Part shown: piece by piece, positions 25,919-34,182 of the stretch
How positions within the stretch are numbered: the stretch's first letter is position 1
Layout of the letters: the number at the start of each line of letters is the position of its first letter
Assembly (NCBI GenBank): GCA_029248665.1
Contig: JAQWIW010000020.1
Coordinates: forward strand, 20,918 to 84,917
Origin: Opitutia bacterium
Lineage (GTDB): Bacteria > Verrucomicrobiota > Verrucomicrobiia > Opitutales > Coraliomargaritaceae
Direction: 5' to 3'
Length of the DNA: 64,000 bases
The notes under the pieces: model-generated
What the model saw: only the letters and a program-made list of their open reading frames with translations
Database searches by the model: none
What the model was told of the DNA's origin: nothing
Program-made: the position numbers and the translations under genes

Positions 25919-26230
25919 ATGGCGGGAGTCGGAAAATTATTAAAACAAGCTCAAAAGATGCAGAAACAAATGCAAGCGGCACAAGAGTCACTTGCAGACA
26001 CTCTATTGAAGGTATCAAGTGGCGGTGGTGCCATTGAAATTGAGATTACGGGACAGGGTGAATTTAAATCAATTAAAATTGATCCTGAATTTCTCAAGGA
26101 GGATGCCGATTTTGTGCAAGAAACATTGTTAGCAGCAGTTCAAGAAGCGACCCAAAAATCTAAAGAGAAGAATGAATCACTGATGAGTTCTCTTTCGGGT
26201 GGAATGGGTGGTATGCCAGGCTTATTTTAA
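25919..26230 (+). CDS. YbaB/EbfC nucleoid-associated protein
   Basis: This 103-residue protein has the family pattern: an N-terminal helix MAGVGKLLKQAQKMQKQMQ, a middle strand region with SGGGAIEIEITGQGE, and a glycine- and methionine-rich tail. Such proteins form dimers that bind DNA non-specifically. Genes of this family usually sit just upstream of recR, as here (12 bp gap). Confidence 0.93.
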   Translation: MAGVGKLLKQAQKMQKQMQAAQESLADTLLKVSSGGGAIEIEITGQGEFKSIKIDPEFLKEDADFVQETLLAAVQEATQKSKEKNESLMSSLSGGMGGMPGLF

Positions 26231-26242
26231 TTATAGGAATCA

Positions 26243-26839
26243 ATGAATAATTCCTATGATACGCTTTTATCTCATTTGAGGAAATTGCCTGGTTTAGGCT
26301 ATCGTTCTGCTGAACGAATTGCGATTCACTTGCTTACAGATAAAGCGCAATCAGGAAATGATTTAATACGGGCTTTAGAAGATGCACAGGCACAACTGTC
26401 ATCCTGTGAAGATTGTGGTAATCTCTGTGAAGAAAATTTATGTGAAATTTGCGTAAATCCTTCTCGGATTAAGAATTCTATTTGCATTGTAGAAAATGTA
26501 CTAGATCTCATGGCGATAGAGCGATCAGGTACTTGGAATGGTATGTTCCATGTTTTATCAGGTAAGCTTTCTCCAATTCATGGAGTGCTACCAGAGCATT
26601 TGAATTTTAAAAGTTTAATCAGTCGTATTGAACGTAATTCCATAGATGAAGTTATCTTTGCATTGAGTAATGACATCGAAGGCAATGCCACTTGTCATTA
26701 TATACAAGATTTACTCTCAACTTTTTCCAAAATTAAGTTTACGCAAGTAGGCTTTGGCCTCCCAAGTGGAGGAGGGGTAACATTTGCCGATTCAAGCACA
26801 CTGAAAAGTGCCTTTGATGGGCGCAAGGACTACGACTAA
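26243..26839 (+). CDS. recR: Recombination protein RecR
   Basis: RecR works with RecF and RecO in loading RecA at gaps. The 198-residue protein has the helix-hairpin-helix start LRKLPGLGYRSAERIA, the C4 zinc finger (Cys55, 58, 67, 70), a TOPRIM domain with ICIVENVLDL, and the C-terminal SGGGVTFAD Walker-like motif. An AGGA stretch 4 bases before the ATG is one of the few Shine-Dalgarno-like motifs here. ybaB-recR form a two-gene unit. Confidence 0.97.
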   Translation: MNNSYDTLLSHLRKLPGLGYRSAERIAIHLLTDKAQSGNDLIRALEDAQAQLSSCEDCGNLCEENLCEICVNPSRIKNSICIVENVLDLMAIERSGTWNGMFHVLSGKLSPIHGVLPEHLNFKSLISRIERNSIDEVIFALSNDIEGNATCHYIQDLLSTFSKIKFTQVGFGLPSGGGVTFADSSTLKSAFDGRKDYD

Positions 26840-26845
26840 GTAAAT

Positions 26846-26905
26846 GCTTCTGAAAGACAGAAGCTGAATAGGCGCTTGTTTGACTGGTGAGCGAGTCTAT
26901 TCGCT
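26846..26905. terminator. Two hairpins between convergent recR and fbaA
   Basis: GCTTCTG (26846-26852) pairs with CAGAAGC (26858-26864) over a 5-base loop, and AGCGA (26890-26894) pairs with TCGCT (26901-26905). They fill the gap between two converging genes, so termination is the natural guess. Neither has a clear T-run, which keeps confidence low. Confidence 0.3.
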
Positions 26906-26908
26906 AGC

Positions 26909-27940
26909 TTAAACAGTACCGAAAATGGTATTTCCGTCTGAGCATAAATCTTCACAGGCTTTAGCCATACGAAGAGACATGTTCAATTCACCTTTTTTCA
27001 AATAGCTACGTGGATCGTAAGTCTTCTTATTGCCCACTTCACCTTCAATCTTGAGTACACCTTCGATGTTTTCACAAACATGTGTGACGATCGGACGAGT
27101 GAAAGCGTATTGAGTATCGGTATCGATATTCATTTTAACCACTCCATAGCCTAAAGTTTCGCGAATATCACTTAAGTCTGAACCTGATCCACCGTGGAAT
27201 ACTAAGTCAAATCGAGATTCGGCACCATATTTTGCTTCAACTGCTGCTTGACCATCTTTAAGAATAGTCGGCTTTAGTTGAACGGCACCTGGTTTGTAGG
27301 CTCCGTGAACGTTTCCGAAAGTGGCTGCGAATAAGAAGCGACCAATTCCGTTCAATGATTCGTGAACTTCCACCATGTCTTCGGGTGTTGTGTAAAGTTT
27401 TTCAGCAGGTATGCCAGAGGTATCATGTCCATCTTCTTCTCCGCCAACTACGCCAGCTTCGATTTCAAGAATGATATCAAGTTCTGCACATTCTGCGAGA
27501 AGCTCTTTAGAGATTTTCATGTTTTCTTCTAAAGGAAGAATTGAGCCATCAAACATATGTGATTGGAAAAGAGGTCCTTTACCTTCAGCAATTCGCTTTC
27601 TTGATGCTTCTAATAATGGTTTTAAAAATCCATCAACTTTTTCTGGGTGACAGTGGTCAGTATGGAGAGCGACTAAAATATCATATTTTTCAGCGAGCTT
27701 ATGGCAGGCTTCAGCAAGCACGATAGCTCCAAAAGCAGCATCTTTAACATTGAGACCAGAAGCAAATTCGCCACCACCTGTAGAAACTTGTATAATTCCA
27801 TCGGACTTCGCATCTGCGAATGCTTTAAGCGATGCATTGATGGTTGCAAGTGAAGTGATGTTCACTGCTGGATACGCATAGTTTCCTTTTTGAGCGGCAT
27901 CAATCATTGCTGCATATTGTTTTGGTGTTGCTACTGGCAT
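26909..27940 (-). CDS. fbaA: Class II fructose-bisphosphate aldolase
   Basis: The 343-residue zinc-dependent aldolase splits or forms fructose 1,6-bisphosphate in glycolysis and gluconeogenesis. It has the ALHTDHCHPEK motif with the catalytic Asp95 and zinc-binding His96, the LEIEAGVVGGEEDGHD region, AATFGNVHGAYK with a zinc histidine, and FHGGSGSD. Length and motifs fit the class IIA (E. coli FbaA/yeast) group. It is a single-gene unit with a plausible promoter 44-74 bp upstream of its ATG. Confidence 0.96.
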   Translation of the reverse strand: MPVATPKQYAAMIDAAQKGNYAYPAVNITSLATINASLKAFADAKSDGIIQVSTGGGEFASGLNVKDAAFGAIVLAEACHKLAEKYDILVALHTDHCHPEKVDGFLKPLLEASRKRIAEGKGPLFQSHMFDGSILPLEENMKISKELLAECAELDIILEIEAGVVGGEEDGHDTSGIPAEKLYTTPEDMVEVHESLNGIGRFLFAATFGNVHGAYKPGAVQLKPTILKDGQAAVEAKYGAESRFDLVFHGGSGSDLSDIRETLGYGVVKMNIDTDTQYAFTRPIVTHVCENIEGVLKIEGEVGNKKTYDPRSYLKKGELNMSLRMAKACEDLCSDGNTIFGTV

Positions 27941-27983
27941 AATATTTTAATGTTAAATTGTGTATTTAATTTGAATAAAGTCC

Positions 27984-28014
27984 TATATAAGAGGCTTTCC
28001 TAAATTAAGGTCAA
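27984..28014 (-). promoter_or_regulatory. Candidate sigma-70-type promoter for fbaA
   Basis: On the minus strand, TTGACC (28014-28009) is followed after 19 bases by TATATA (27989-27984). Transcription would start about 35-40 bases before the fbaA ATG. The spacing is slightly long and the -10 is only a partial match. Confidence 0.35.
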
Positions 28015-28083
28015 GTTTTAGAATACTTAAATTGATGAATTTTTTTACTTTTCCTTGATCTGATTTTTATAAATGCTCTATCC

Positions 28084-29343
28084 GTGCCTTGGTATATATA
28101 TTACGCTTTAAAGCAATTATTCCCTTCAAAGAGGATCATCTCATACTTTTCAATGATTTCAATCATTGGAGTGGCCTTGGGTGTGAGTGTCTTAATCATT
28201 GTACAAAGCGTTATGAATGGCTTCGGAGAGAACATTCGTAGTCATTTAGCGAAAACGCATGGTGATATTGTTATTTATTCGAGTGAGGGAATGCTTCAAG
28301 ATTGGGGCACTTTGTTTGAGGAGCTTTCCAATGATAAACGAATCAAGACGGTCAGTCCTTATGTAGAAAGTGTCCTGATGATACAAAGTGAGAGCGATAC
28401 AGCATTTCCTTACATTCGTGGTATCAATATTGAAGAGGTTGGTTCTAAGAATTTGGCCTTACCGATACATGAATTCCTTGTAGCGGGTGATTATGATTCA
28501 TTGAATGATGAAAACGTTTTTCTTGGAGAGCCTCTTGCGCGAAAATTAAATGTAGGTATCGGTGATCCCGTAGCTTTGTATTCACACAAGCTTCTAGAGT
28601 ATTTAGCAGAAGAAGAATGGTTATTCCCAAAAGAGTTTACAGTAGTGGGCTTAATTCAAAGTGGCAGTCCAAAGTTGGATGAGAACTTGGTCATCGGTTC
28701 TTTGGAAGGTACACAGGATTTACTGGAAGCAGAAAATGCAATTACAGGCTTTACTATTAATTTGTGGAATGGAGATGAGAGGGCACTTGAATTGACTAAG
28801 AATCAGCTACAAGATCGAGTTAGTGCTTACGATGACTCATTATTTGTCAAAAACTGGATGGATATGAATGCCGATTTTTTATTTATTTTAGAGCAAGAGA
28901 AGATGGTGATTTCGTTTATTATTATCTTCATTATTTTAGTAGCATCGTTCTCTATAGCGGTAGCGTTAACACTTTCGGTCATTCGTAAAACTCGTGAGAT
29001 TGGTTTGTTGAATGCCCTAGGTGCTAAGTCTTGGGAGATTGCTTTGTGTTTCTGCCTACAAGGCTTTTTTATAGGCTTAGTAGGAAGTCTCTCGGGAATT
29101 GCTTTTGCTTTTTTAGTTTTGGAATATAGGGATATTTTATTTGGTGTTTATTTGTGGTTGATGAATAGTAGCGATGTTCAATTCCTTGGAGTCTATGATT
29201 TATATTCAATCCCGGTAAGGTATTTATTGAAGGACTTTGTTCAGGTTTTTATCTTATCTATCATCATTTCATTTGCTGCAGCATTGATTCCCGCATTAAG
29301 AGCATCAAAGCTTAAACCATCGGAGGCCTTAAGGTATGAATAG
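28084..29343 (+). CDS. LolC/LolE-family lipoprotein-releasing permease
   Basis: The 419-residue protein has one N-terminal membrane helix (about residues 20-44, SMISIIGVALGVSVLIIVQSVMNGF), a large periplasmic domain, and three C-terminal helices forming an FtsX domain (about 275-410, ending in ALIPALRASKLKPSEALRYE). This is the LolC/LolE layout: the transporter extracts lipoproteins from the inner membrane for the outer membrane. Only one permease gene is present, so it may act as a homodimer (LolF-like). The start is GTG. The ATPase gene overlaps its end by 8 bases. Confidence 0.88.
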   Translation: MPWYIYYALKQLFPSKRIISYFSMISIIGVALGVSVLIIVQSVMNGFGENIRSHLAKTHGDIVIYSSEGMLQDWGTLFEELSNDKRIKTVSPYVESVLMIQSESDTAFPYIRGINIEEVGSKNLALPIHEFLVAGDYDSLNDENVFLGEPLARKLNVGIGDPVALYSHKLLEYLAEEEWLFPKEFTVVGLIQSGSPKLDENLVIGSLEGTQDLLEAENAITGFTINLWNGDERALELTKNQLQDRVSAYDDSLFVKNWMDMNADFLFILEQEKMVISFIIIFIILVASFSIAVALTLSVIRKTREIGLLNALGAKSWEIALCFCLQGFFIGLVGSLSGIAFAFLVLEYRDILFGVYLWLMNSSDVQFLGVYDLYSIPVRYLLKDFVQVFILSIIISFAAALIPALRASKLKPSEALRYE

Positions 29344-30028
29344 TAAGGATGACTGTTTGATATCAGCAAAAGGTTTATGGAAATCTTTTAAAAGTGGTGA
29401 GGATGAAATCTCTATCATCCAAGGCTTAGATTTTTCTCTGAAGCAAAAAGAAAGTATTTCAATCATGGGTGATTCAGGCTCTGGTAAATCCACATTATTA
29501 AATTTATTATCGGGTCTAGATCGGGTGGAGAAAGGCACACTCAAATGGAGAGGGCAGTCGATTGAAAATTTTTCAACTAGTGCTTTATCGAATATGAGAC
29601 GCTCCTTTATTGGTTTTGTTTTCCAATCTTTTTATTTAGTTCCCGATTTAACTGTTTATGAGAATTTATACTTGTCCGCTAAAATTGGATGCAAAAATAT
29701 AGGGAGTGATGAAATTCAATCAAGAATCGATGAATACTTAGAGAAGGTACATTTGACAGATAGAAAAAAACATTCGGTGATGACTTTATCTGGAGGTGAA
29801 AAGCAAAGGGTGGCTATCGCCCGTGCCTTGATTAGTGATCCTTTAATTGTTTTTGCAGATGAGCCTACAGGAAATTTAGATGATCGATCTTCAAAGGAAA
29901 TTTTGGAGCTTTTATTATCTTTAGTGGAAATTGAGGCAAAAAGTCTGGTTTTGGTGACCCACAATGTGGATTTTGCAAAATATACCGATAAAACGCTTTA
30001 TCTTAAAAATGGAATATTTCATGGCTAA
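29336..30028 (+). CDS. lolD: LolD-family ABC transporter ATP-binding protein
   Basis: The 230-residue ATPase has Walker A GDSGSGKS (residues 45-52), a Q-loop in FVFQSFYLVPDLTVYEN, the signature LSGGEKQ (151-157), Walker B with FADEPTGN (173-180), and the H-loop in VLVTHN. The LVPDLTVYEN wording is typical for the LolD/MacB group that powers FtsX-type permeases. It overlaps the permease gene by 8 bases. A GGAGG sequence about 9 bases before the ATG, inside the permease gene, is one of the few Shine-Dalgarno-like sites. Confidence 0.92.
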   Translation: MNSKDDCLISAKGLWKSFKSGEDEISIIQGLDFSLKQKESISIMGDSGSGKSTLLNLLSGLDRVEKGTLKWRGQSIENFSTSALSNMRRSFIGFVFQSFYLVPDLTVYENLYLSAKIGCKNIGSDEIQSRIDEYLEKVHLTDRKKHSVMTLSGGEKQRVAIARALISDPLIVFADEPTGNLDDRSSKEILELLLSLVEIEAKSLVLVTHNVDFAKYTDKTLYLKNGIFHG

Positions 30029-30404
30029 AGCAGATTCATCAAATCCATTTTCTAAGAAGCACGAAGCCATAATTTCTGAGTTTTTAGGGATTCCTAGTCG
30101 AGATTGTAATTTTTCTCAAAAAGATCCGATGAGGATTGAAGATTTAGTGACGCATTTTGTTGAGCGTTACGATCTGGAACGGCCGAAGCCAGAGCAAATT
30201 TTAGTTGAATCTTGGGAAGCCGTCTTTGGAAGTTTTTCTGAGCGTTGTTATCCCGTAAAGTTAACCGATTCGGATGTTTTGATTATTTCGGTGACTAATT
30301 CCACGCTTAGATCTGAGATTATTTTCAAAAAAAAGGAACTTTTAGTGAAAATCCAAAAATTAAATTACTGTGAAAAGATTAAGGATTTAGTCGTAAGAGC
30401 ATAA
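30021..30404 (+). CDS. DciA-like DUF721 protein
   Basis: From the ATG at 30021 (8-base overlap with lolD) this is 127 residues. The C-terminal part, WEAVFGSFSERCYPVKLTDSD to about residue 110, matches the DUF721/DciA core: W-x-x-V-G followed by an L-x-V-x-V-x-S strand and a helix. DciA proteins help load the replicative helicase in bacteria without DnaC. The N-terminal ~50 residues are less conserved. A longer reading from 29964 lies inside lolD and is unlikely. Another role is possible, because DUF721 is assigned here by eye only. Confidence 0.7.
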   Translation: MAKADSSNPFSKKHEAIISEFLGIPSRDCNFSQKDPMRIEDLVTHFVERYDLERPKPEQILVESWEAVFGSFSERCYPVKLTDSDVLIISVTNSTLRSEIIFKKKELLVKIQKLNYCEKIKDLVVRA

Positions 30405-30431
30405 AATTGTTTCATTTTTATTAAAAAAGAC

Positions 30432-30461
30432 TTGCAAAATCAAAAATGTCACTGTTATATG
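30432..30461 (+). promoter_or_regulatory. Candidate promoter for a small RNA
   Basis: TTGCAA (30432-30437) and TATATG (30456-30461) are 18 bases apart, each matching four of six consensus positions of a sigma-70 promoter. Transcription would start near 30467, about 90 bases before the terminator. Confidence 0.4.
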
Positions 30462-30466
30462 TAACC

Positions 30467-30556
30467 ATTATCTTTCTCCTGTAAAAGGAGTTTGGGGTAA
30501 AATTAAAGTAGATAATAGTGGCGCATTCTTTAGGGGTAGAGAATGCGCCTTTTTTT
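30467..30556 (+). ncRNA. Candidate ~90-nt small RNA or leader attenuator
   Basis: The span begins where the promoter-like sequence predicts and ends in the T-run of a strong terminator. It can fold: ATTATCT (30467-30473) pairs with AGATAAT (30510-30516), and inside that CTCCT (30476-30480) pairs with AGGAG (30486-30490) around a 5-base loop. The terminator hairpin then closes the molecule. It does not resemble 6S, tmRNA, 4.5S or any riboswitch I know. It could also be the tail of the lolD-dciA transcript, or an attenuator for rpsA. Confidence 0.4.
30520..30556 (+). terminator. Strong intrinsic terminator upstream of rpsA
   Basis: A perfect 10-bp stem pairs GGCGCATTCT (30520-30529) with AGAATGCGCC (30540-30549) over a 10-base loop, followed by seven T (30550-30556). 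It is G+C-rich compared with its surroundings and separates the upstream operon or small RNA from rpsA. Confidence 0.9.
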
Positions 30557-30657
30557 GCATTATTTACTTTGATTACTTACCTACCGAGACAGACTTAAAA
30601 GAGTTATTAATAATGCTTGCTTATTTGTTTATGCGATCTACTTTTTGAAGCTTCTTT

Positions 30658-30724
30658 AAATGGTTGGAACCATTTTTCAAAAGAAAACAGTATTAATCTT
30701 AACCCGTCTTACATTTAGTAAGAC
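30658..30724 (+). promoter_or_regulatory. Two hairpins in the rpsA leader
   Basis: AAATGGT (30658-30664) pairs with ACCATTT (30669-30675) across the loop TGGA, followed by a short T-run. GTCTTAC (30706-30712) pairs with GTAAGAC (30718-30724) across the loop ATTTA. The second ends 12 bases before the rpsA ATG, where a Shine-Dalgarno motif would normally lie and is absent. E. coli S1 represses its own mRNA through start-proximal hairpins without a strong Shine-Dalgarno, so a similar role is plausible (inference). Confidence 0.5.
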
Positions 30725-30736
30725 ACACATTATATT

Positions 30737-32395
30737 ATGAGTCAGTTAATGGAAGAGCTACTAAAAGGTAGCGATATTGATAACCTTAAAGAAGGATCGG
30801 TTATTAAAGGAATTATCACTGAAATACGTCCAACAGAAGTTGTTGTTGATATCGGTGGAAAATCAGAAGGCGTAGTTCACATCAATGAATTTGTTGACGC
30901 AAGTGAGTTAGAAGTGAATTCAGAGATAGAGGTCTATCTAGAAAAACTTGAAAATAAAGAAGGCTATCCTGTCATTTCATTTGATAAGGCAGAGCAGAAG
31001 AAGAACTGGGAGAAAATCGCTGAAACCTGTGAAGAAGGATCTATCGTACAAGGACGTGTTCGTTCTATTGTTAAAGGTGGATTGATTGTTTCAATTGGTG
31101 TCGATTCATTCTTGCCGACTTCTCAAATTGACGTTCAAGCACCTAAGAATTTAGAGCAATACGTTGGACAAACTTACGACTTTAAAGTTGTTAAGATCAA
31201 CCCTGAGAGAAAGAACATTGTTGTTTCTCGTAGAGAGCTTGTTGAAGAACAAAGAATTGAAAAGCGTCGTGCCTTACTTGATAATGTAAAACCAGGTGAT
31301 CGCCAGCGTGGACAAGTTAAGAACATTACTGATTACGGTGCTTTTGTTGACTTGGATGGATTGGATGGTCTCTTACACATTACAGACATGTCTTGGGGTC
31401 GTATCCAACACCCTAGTGAAATGCTGAAACAGGGTGAAGAAATTGAAGTAGTTATTATTGAAATTGATCGTGACAGAGAACGTGTTTCTCTTGGATTGAA
31501 ACAATTACAAGATAACCCTTGGGAAAAAATTGATGATAAATATCCACTCGGTGCTAAAGTCAGTGGTCGTGTCGTTAACTTAGTACCTTACGGTGTATTT
31601 ATTGAACTTGAAGAGGGTGTTGAAGGTCTTGTTCACATAACAGAATTATCATGGACAAAACGAATCACTAAACCAGGTGATATCATGAGAATAGGTGAAG
31701 AAGTATCAGCAGTAGTCTTGGGAATACAAAAGGATGAGCAGAAGATTTCATTAGGTATTCGACAACTTGAAGAAAATCCATGGGAAGCAGCTAAAATCAA
31801 CTATCCTCTCGGAATGTTAATTGAAGGCGAAGTTAGAAACTTAACTACCTATGGTGCTTTCATCGAACTTGAAGATGGCATTGATGGTATGATTCACGTT
31901 TCAGATATTTCTTGGACACGTAAAATTAATCATCCAAGTGAAGTTTTGAAAAAAGGAGATCCAATCAAAGCGGTCGTCTTAGATGTAGATATCGATTCAC
32001 AAAGAATTTCACTCGGAGTTAAACAGTTAAGTTCTGATCCTTGGGAAGAAATCGGGAACCATTTCAAAATTGGTGATGTCATAGAAGCAACCGTTTCTAA
32101 GATTACTAGTTATGGTGCATTTGTACAGTTGGACAATGACATCGATGGATTGGTACATATTTCGCAAGTCAGCGAAGAGCGCATTGAAAATATTAAAGAT
32201 GTATTGAGTGAAGGTGATACTGTGAGTTCTCGAGTAATCAAAGTTGATAAGAACGAGCGTCGTATCGGATTGTCAATCAAAGCAGCTAATTACAGTGCAG
32301 AAGATCTTGCGAAAGAGCAGGCTGCATTTGATAACATCTCAGCATCGGGCGATATGACCAGCCTTGGTGACATTCTTGATGAAGCGACGAAATAA
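30737..32395 (+). CDS. rpsA: 30S ribosomal protein S1
   Basis: The 552-residue protein has six S1 RNA-binding domains, near residues 20-85, 101-168, 187-256, 272-341, 359-428 and 446-515. The last four carry the YGAFV/YGVFI and GLVHI-type motifs and are the most alike. This is the full six-domain form, close to the 557 residues in E. coli. S1 unfolds mRNA and helps initiation on messages with weak Shine-Dalgarno sequences, which is relevant in a genome where these are nearly absent. It is a single-gene unit bounded by intrinsic terminators on both sides. Confidence 0.97.
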   Translation: MSQLMEELLKGSDIDNLKEGSVIKGIITEIRPTEVVVDIGGKSEGVVHINEFVDASELEVNSEIEVYLEKLENKEGYPVISFDKAEQKKNWEKIAETCEEGSIVQGRVRSIVKGGLIVSIGVDSFLPTSQIDVQAPKNLEQYVGQTYDFKVVKINPERKNIVVSRRELVEEQRIEKRRALLDNVKPGDRQRGQVKNITDYGAFVDLDGLDGLLHITDMSWGRIQHPSEMLKQGEEIEVVIIEIDRDRERVSLGLKQLQDNPWEKIDDKYPLGAKVSGRVVNLVPYGVFIELEEGVEGLVHITELSWTKRITKPGDIMRIGEEVSAVVLGIQKDEQKISLGIRQLEENPWEAAKINYPLGMLIEGEVRNLTTYGAFIELEDGIDGMIHVSDISWTRKINHPSEVLKKGDPIKAVVLDVDIDSQRISLGVKQLSSDPWEEIGNHFKIGDVIEATVSKITSYGAFVQLDNDIDGLVHISQVSEERIENIKDVLSEGDTVSSRVIKVDKNERRIGLSIKAANYSAEDLAKEQAAFDNISASGDMTSLGDILDEATK

Positions 32396-32423
32396 TACGT
32401 AGTAGATTCAATTATAAAAATTT

Positions 32424-32452
32424 AACCCTTATGGAAACATAAGGGTTTTTTT
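32424..32452 (+). terminator. Intrinsic terminator of rpsA
   Basis: AACCCTTATG (32424-32433) pairs perfectly with CATAAGGGTT (32438-32447) across a GAAA tetraloop, and seven T follow (32446-32452). It lies 29 bp after the rpsA stop. Confidence 0.93.
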
Positions 32453-32498
32453 GTTTCAAATTTCTATTTAATTGATTCTATAGTATCAAAATAAAGCT

Positions 32499-33431
32499 AT
32501 GTCAGAACTTTGGGATACAATTAAATTACTTTCCGATTCAACCCGTACACGCATCTTAATCATTTTAGGCGAGGAGGAATTATCTGTGGCTGAATTGCAA
32601 GACGTCATGAATATGGGGCAGTCAAGAATTTCATCACACCTGAGTTTACTGCGACAAGGTGATTTAGTGTTAGACCGTAAGGAAGGAAAAAAGACTTTCT
32701 ATACGATCAATGCGAATTGCCATCCCAATAAAGCAAAATTAATCGACTCAGTCTTGAGTGTTCTTAAAGAAGAATCTGGCGTGCTAGAGGATCAAAAAAA
32801 TCTTAAAAGAGTTTTGAATAAACGTAAGCAAGCAGCTGAAGAATACTTTAATTCATTAGCCGGCCGTTTAGGAAAAAATTATTGTCCTGGCCGCAGTTGG
32901 GAAGGGATCGGTCACTTTTTACTTTATTTAACGCCAAAATTGAAAATTGCCGATCTAGGTGCAGGTGAAGGTTTGATTTCTCAGTTATTGGCTAGAGGTG
33001 CAGAAAAAGTATATTGTATTGATAATGCCCCAAAAATGATCGAGTTCGGACAAAATTTATCGAAAAAAAATGATCTGACGAATTTAGAATATCAACTAGG
33101 GGATATTGAAGATGTACCTCTCAAAAATGAATCTGTAGATATTGCTTTATTGAGCCAAGCCTTACATCATGCTAACCACCCAGCAAAGGCTGTTGAAGAG
33201 GCTTATCGTATTTTGGAGGATGGAGGGCGGATTATTATTATTGATTTATTGGAGCATGATTTTGAAAAAGCACGAGAATTATATGCAGATGTATGGCTTG
33301 GATTCTCTCAAAACAAACTTTATCAATTATTAAAAGAGGCTGGCTTTAAACAAATTGAAATTAACATTGTCTCAAAAGAGACTGAGGAACCATATTTTCA
33401 AACTATTTTGGCATCAGCGGTCAAAAGTTAA
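32499..33431 (+). CDS. ArsR-type HTH fused to a SAM-dependent methyltransferase
   Basis: Residues 1-90 form a winged helix of the ArsR family (LSDSTRTRILIIL, then MGQSRISSHLSLLRQGDLV as recognition helix, and a KKTFYTIN wing). Residues about 130-300 form a class I methyltransferase with motif I IADLGAGEGLIS and a LLSQALHHANHP segment of the Methyltransf_11 type. The usual metal-binding cysteines in the HTH are missing, so metal sensing is doubtful. Such fusions have been linked to regulation by SAM or SAH, but no methionine-cycle gene is adjacent. The next gene, also a methyltransferase, follows after 15 bp. Confidence 0.88.
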   Translation: MSELWDTIKLLSDSTRTRILIILGEEELSVAELQDVMNMGQSRISSHLSLLRQGDLVLDRKEGKKTFYTINANCHPNKAKLIDSVLSVLKEESGVLEDQKNLKRVLNKRKQAAEEYFNSLAGRLGKNYCPGRSWEGIGHFLLYLTPKLKIADLGAGEGLISQLLARGAEKVYCIDNAPKMIEFGQNLSKKNDLTNLEYQLGDIEDVPLKNESVDIALLSQALHHANHPAKAVEEAYRILEDGGRIIIIDLLEHDFEKARELYADVWLGFSQNKLYQLLKEAGFKQIEINIVSKETEEPYFQTILASAVKS

Positions 33432-33446
33432 TCATTAGGTCTACCT

Positions 33447-34178
33447 ATGGAAAAAGAGACTGTACTGAGCTATTTTAATTCAGATTTGGTTGTGGATCAT
33501 TACGAGGCAGCTTCTGAAAAAATTGGCTTATGGAAATCAGAAGAGAAGATATTTAAACAAATCTTTGATTTTGAGGATTCAATCCTAGAGCTTGGTTGCG
33601 GAGTGGGTCGCATAAGTTTTGGATTACATGAATTAGGCTATAAGCATTTACTAGCTTCAGATTACGCTAAGAATATGATCCAAAGGGCGAGAAGTTTGAG
33701 CAAACGAATGGGATATCCTGTTCCTTTTCGAGTCTGCGATGCTACTGATTTGGAATTTGAAGATTCAGTGTTTGAGGGGGTAGTATTTGGGTTCAATGGA
33801 TTGATGCAGATTCCTAAAGAATCTAATCGCATTAAGGCTCTTAAAGAAATTTATCGAGTTTTAAGAAAAGATGGGCTTTTTGTATTCACCACACATCTTA
33901 GGTCTAATACGAAGTACCAAGCATATTGGGCTGATCAAGAAAAACTTTGGGCGAAGGGTGAGCAAAAAGAATCTTTGGATGATTTCGGAGATCGCTATGA
34001 ATCAACAGATATGGGTGATCTTTATATACATGTACCGGAGCAAGCGACATTGGAGGCTTCAGTGCAAAATATTGGATTTAAGGTAGAGATTGTTGTTCCG
34101 CGTTCAATCATTGCTAATGAAGATGTGAATGTGCGTGAATTTTCGGACGATTGTGTTTTTTGGATATTGCGAAAGTAA
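33447..34178 (+). CDS. Class I SAM-dependent methyltransferase
   Basis: The 243-residue protein has motif I ILELGCGVGRISFGL (about residues 47-61), an acidic motif near ASDYAKNM, VFGFNGLMQIP (motif IV region), and EIYRVLRKDGLFVFTTH. The substrate is unknown. It follows the ArsR-methyltransferase fusion by 15 bp and probably shares its transcript, so that regulator may control it (inference). It converges on the phosphatase gene with only 4 bp between stops. Confidence 0.87.
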   Translation: MEKETVLSYFNSDLVVDHYEAASEKIGLWKSEEKIFKQIFDFEDSILELGCGVGRISFGLHELGYKHLLASDYAKNMIQRARSLSKRMGYPVPFRVCDATDLEFEDSVFEGVVFGFNGLMQIPKESNRIKALKEIYRVLRKDGLFVFTTHLRSNTKYQAYWADQEKLWAKGEQKESLDDFGDRYESTDMGDLYIHVPEQATLEASVQNIGFKVEIVVPRSIIANEDVNVREFSDDCVFWILRK

Positions 34179-34182
34179 TCGT

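Larger units (their letters stand above)
30405..30736. other. 332-bp non-coding region upstream of rpsA
   Basis: This is the only stretch over 300 bp without a gene. It holds a promoter-like sequence, a possible ~90-nt RNA ending at a strong terminator (to 30556), and then the rpsA leader with two hairpins. No reading frame with a credible start and ribosome site is visible on either strand. Confidence 0.8.

Noticed and set aside
30518..30598. A 26-codon GTG-started frame across the terminator before rpsA
   Set aside because: The AGGAG at 30486 is too far from it, and the frame crosses a strong intrinsic terminator hairpin.
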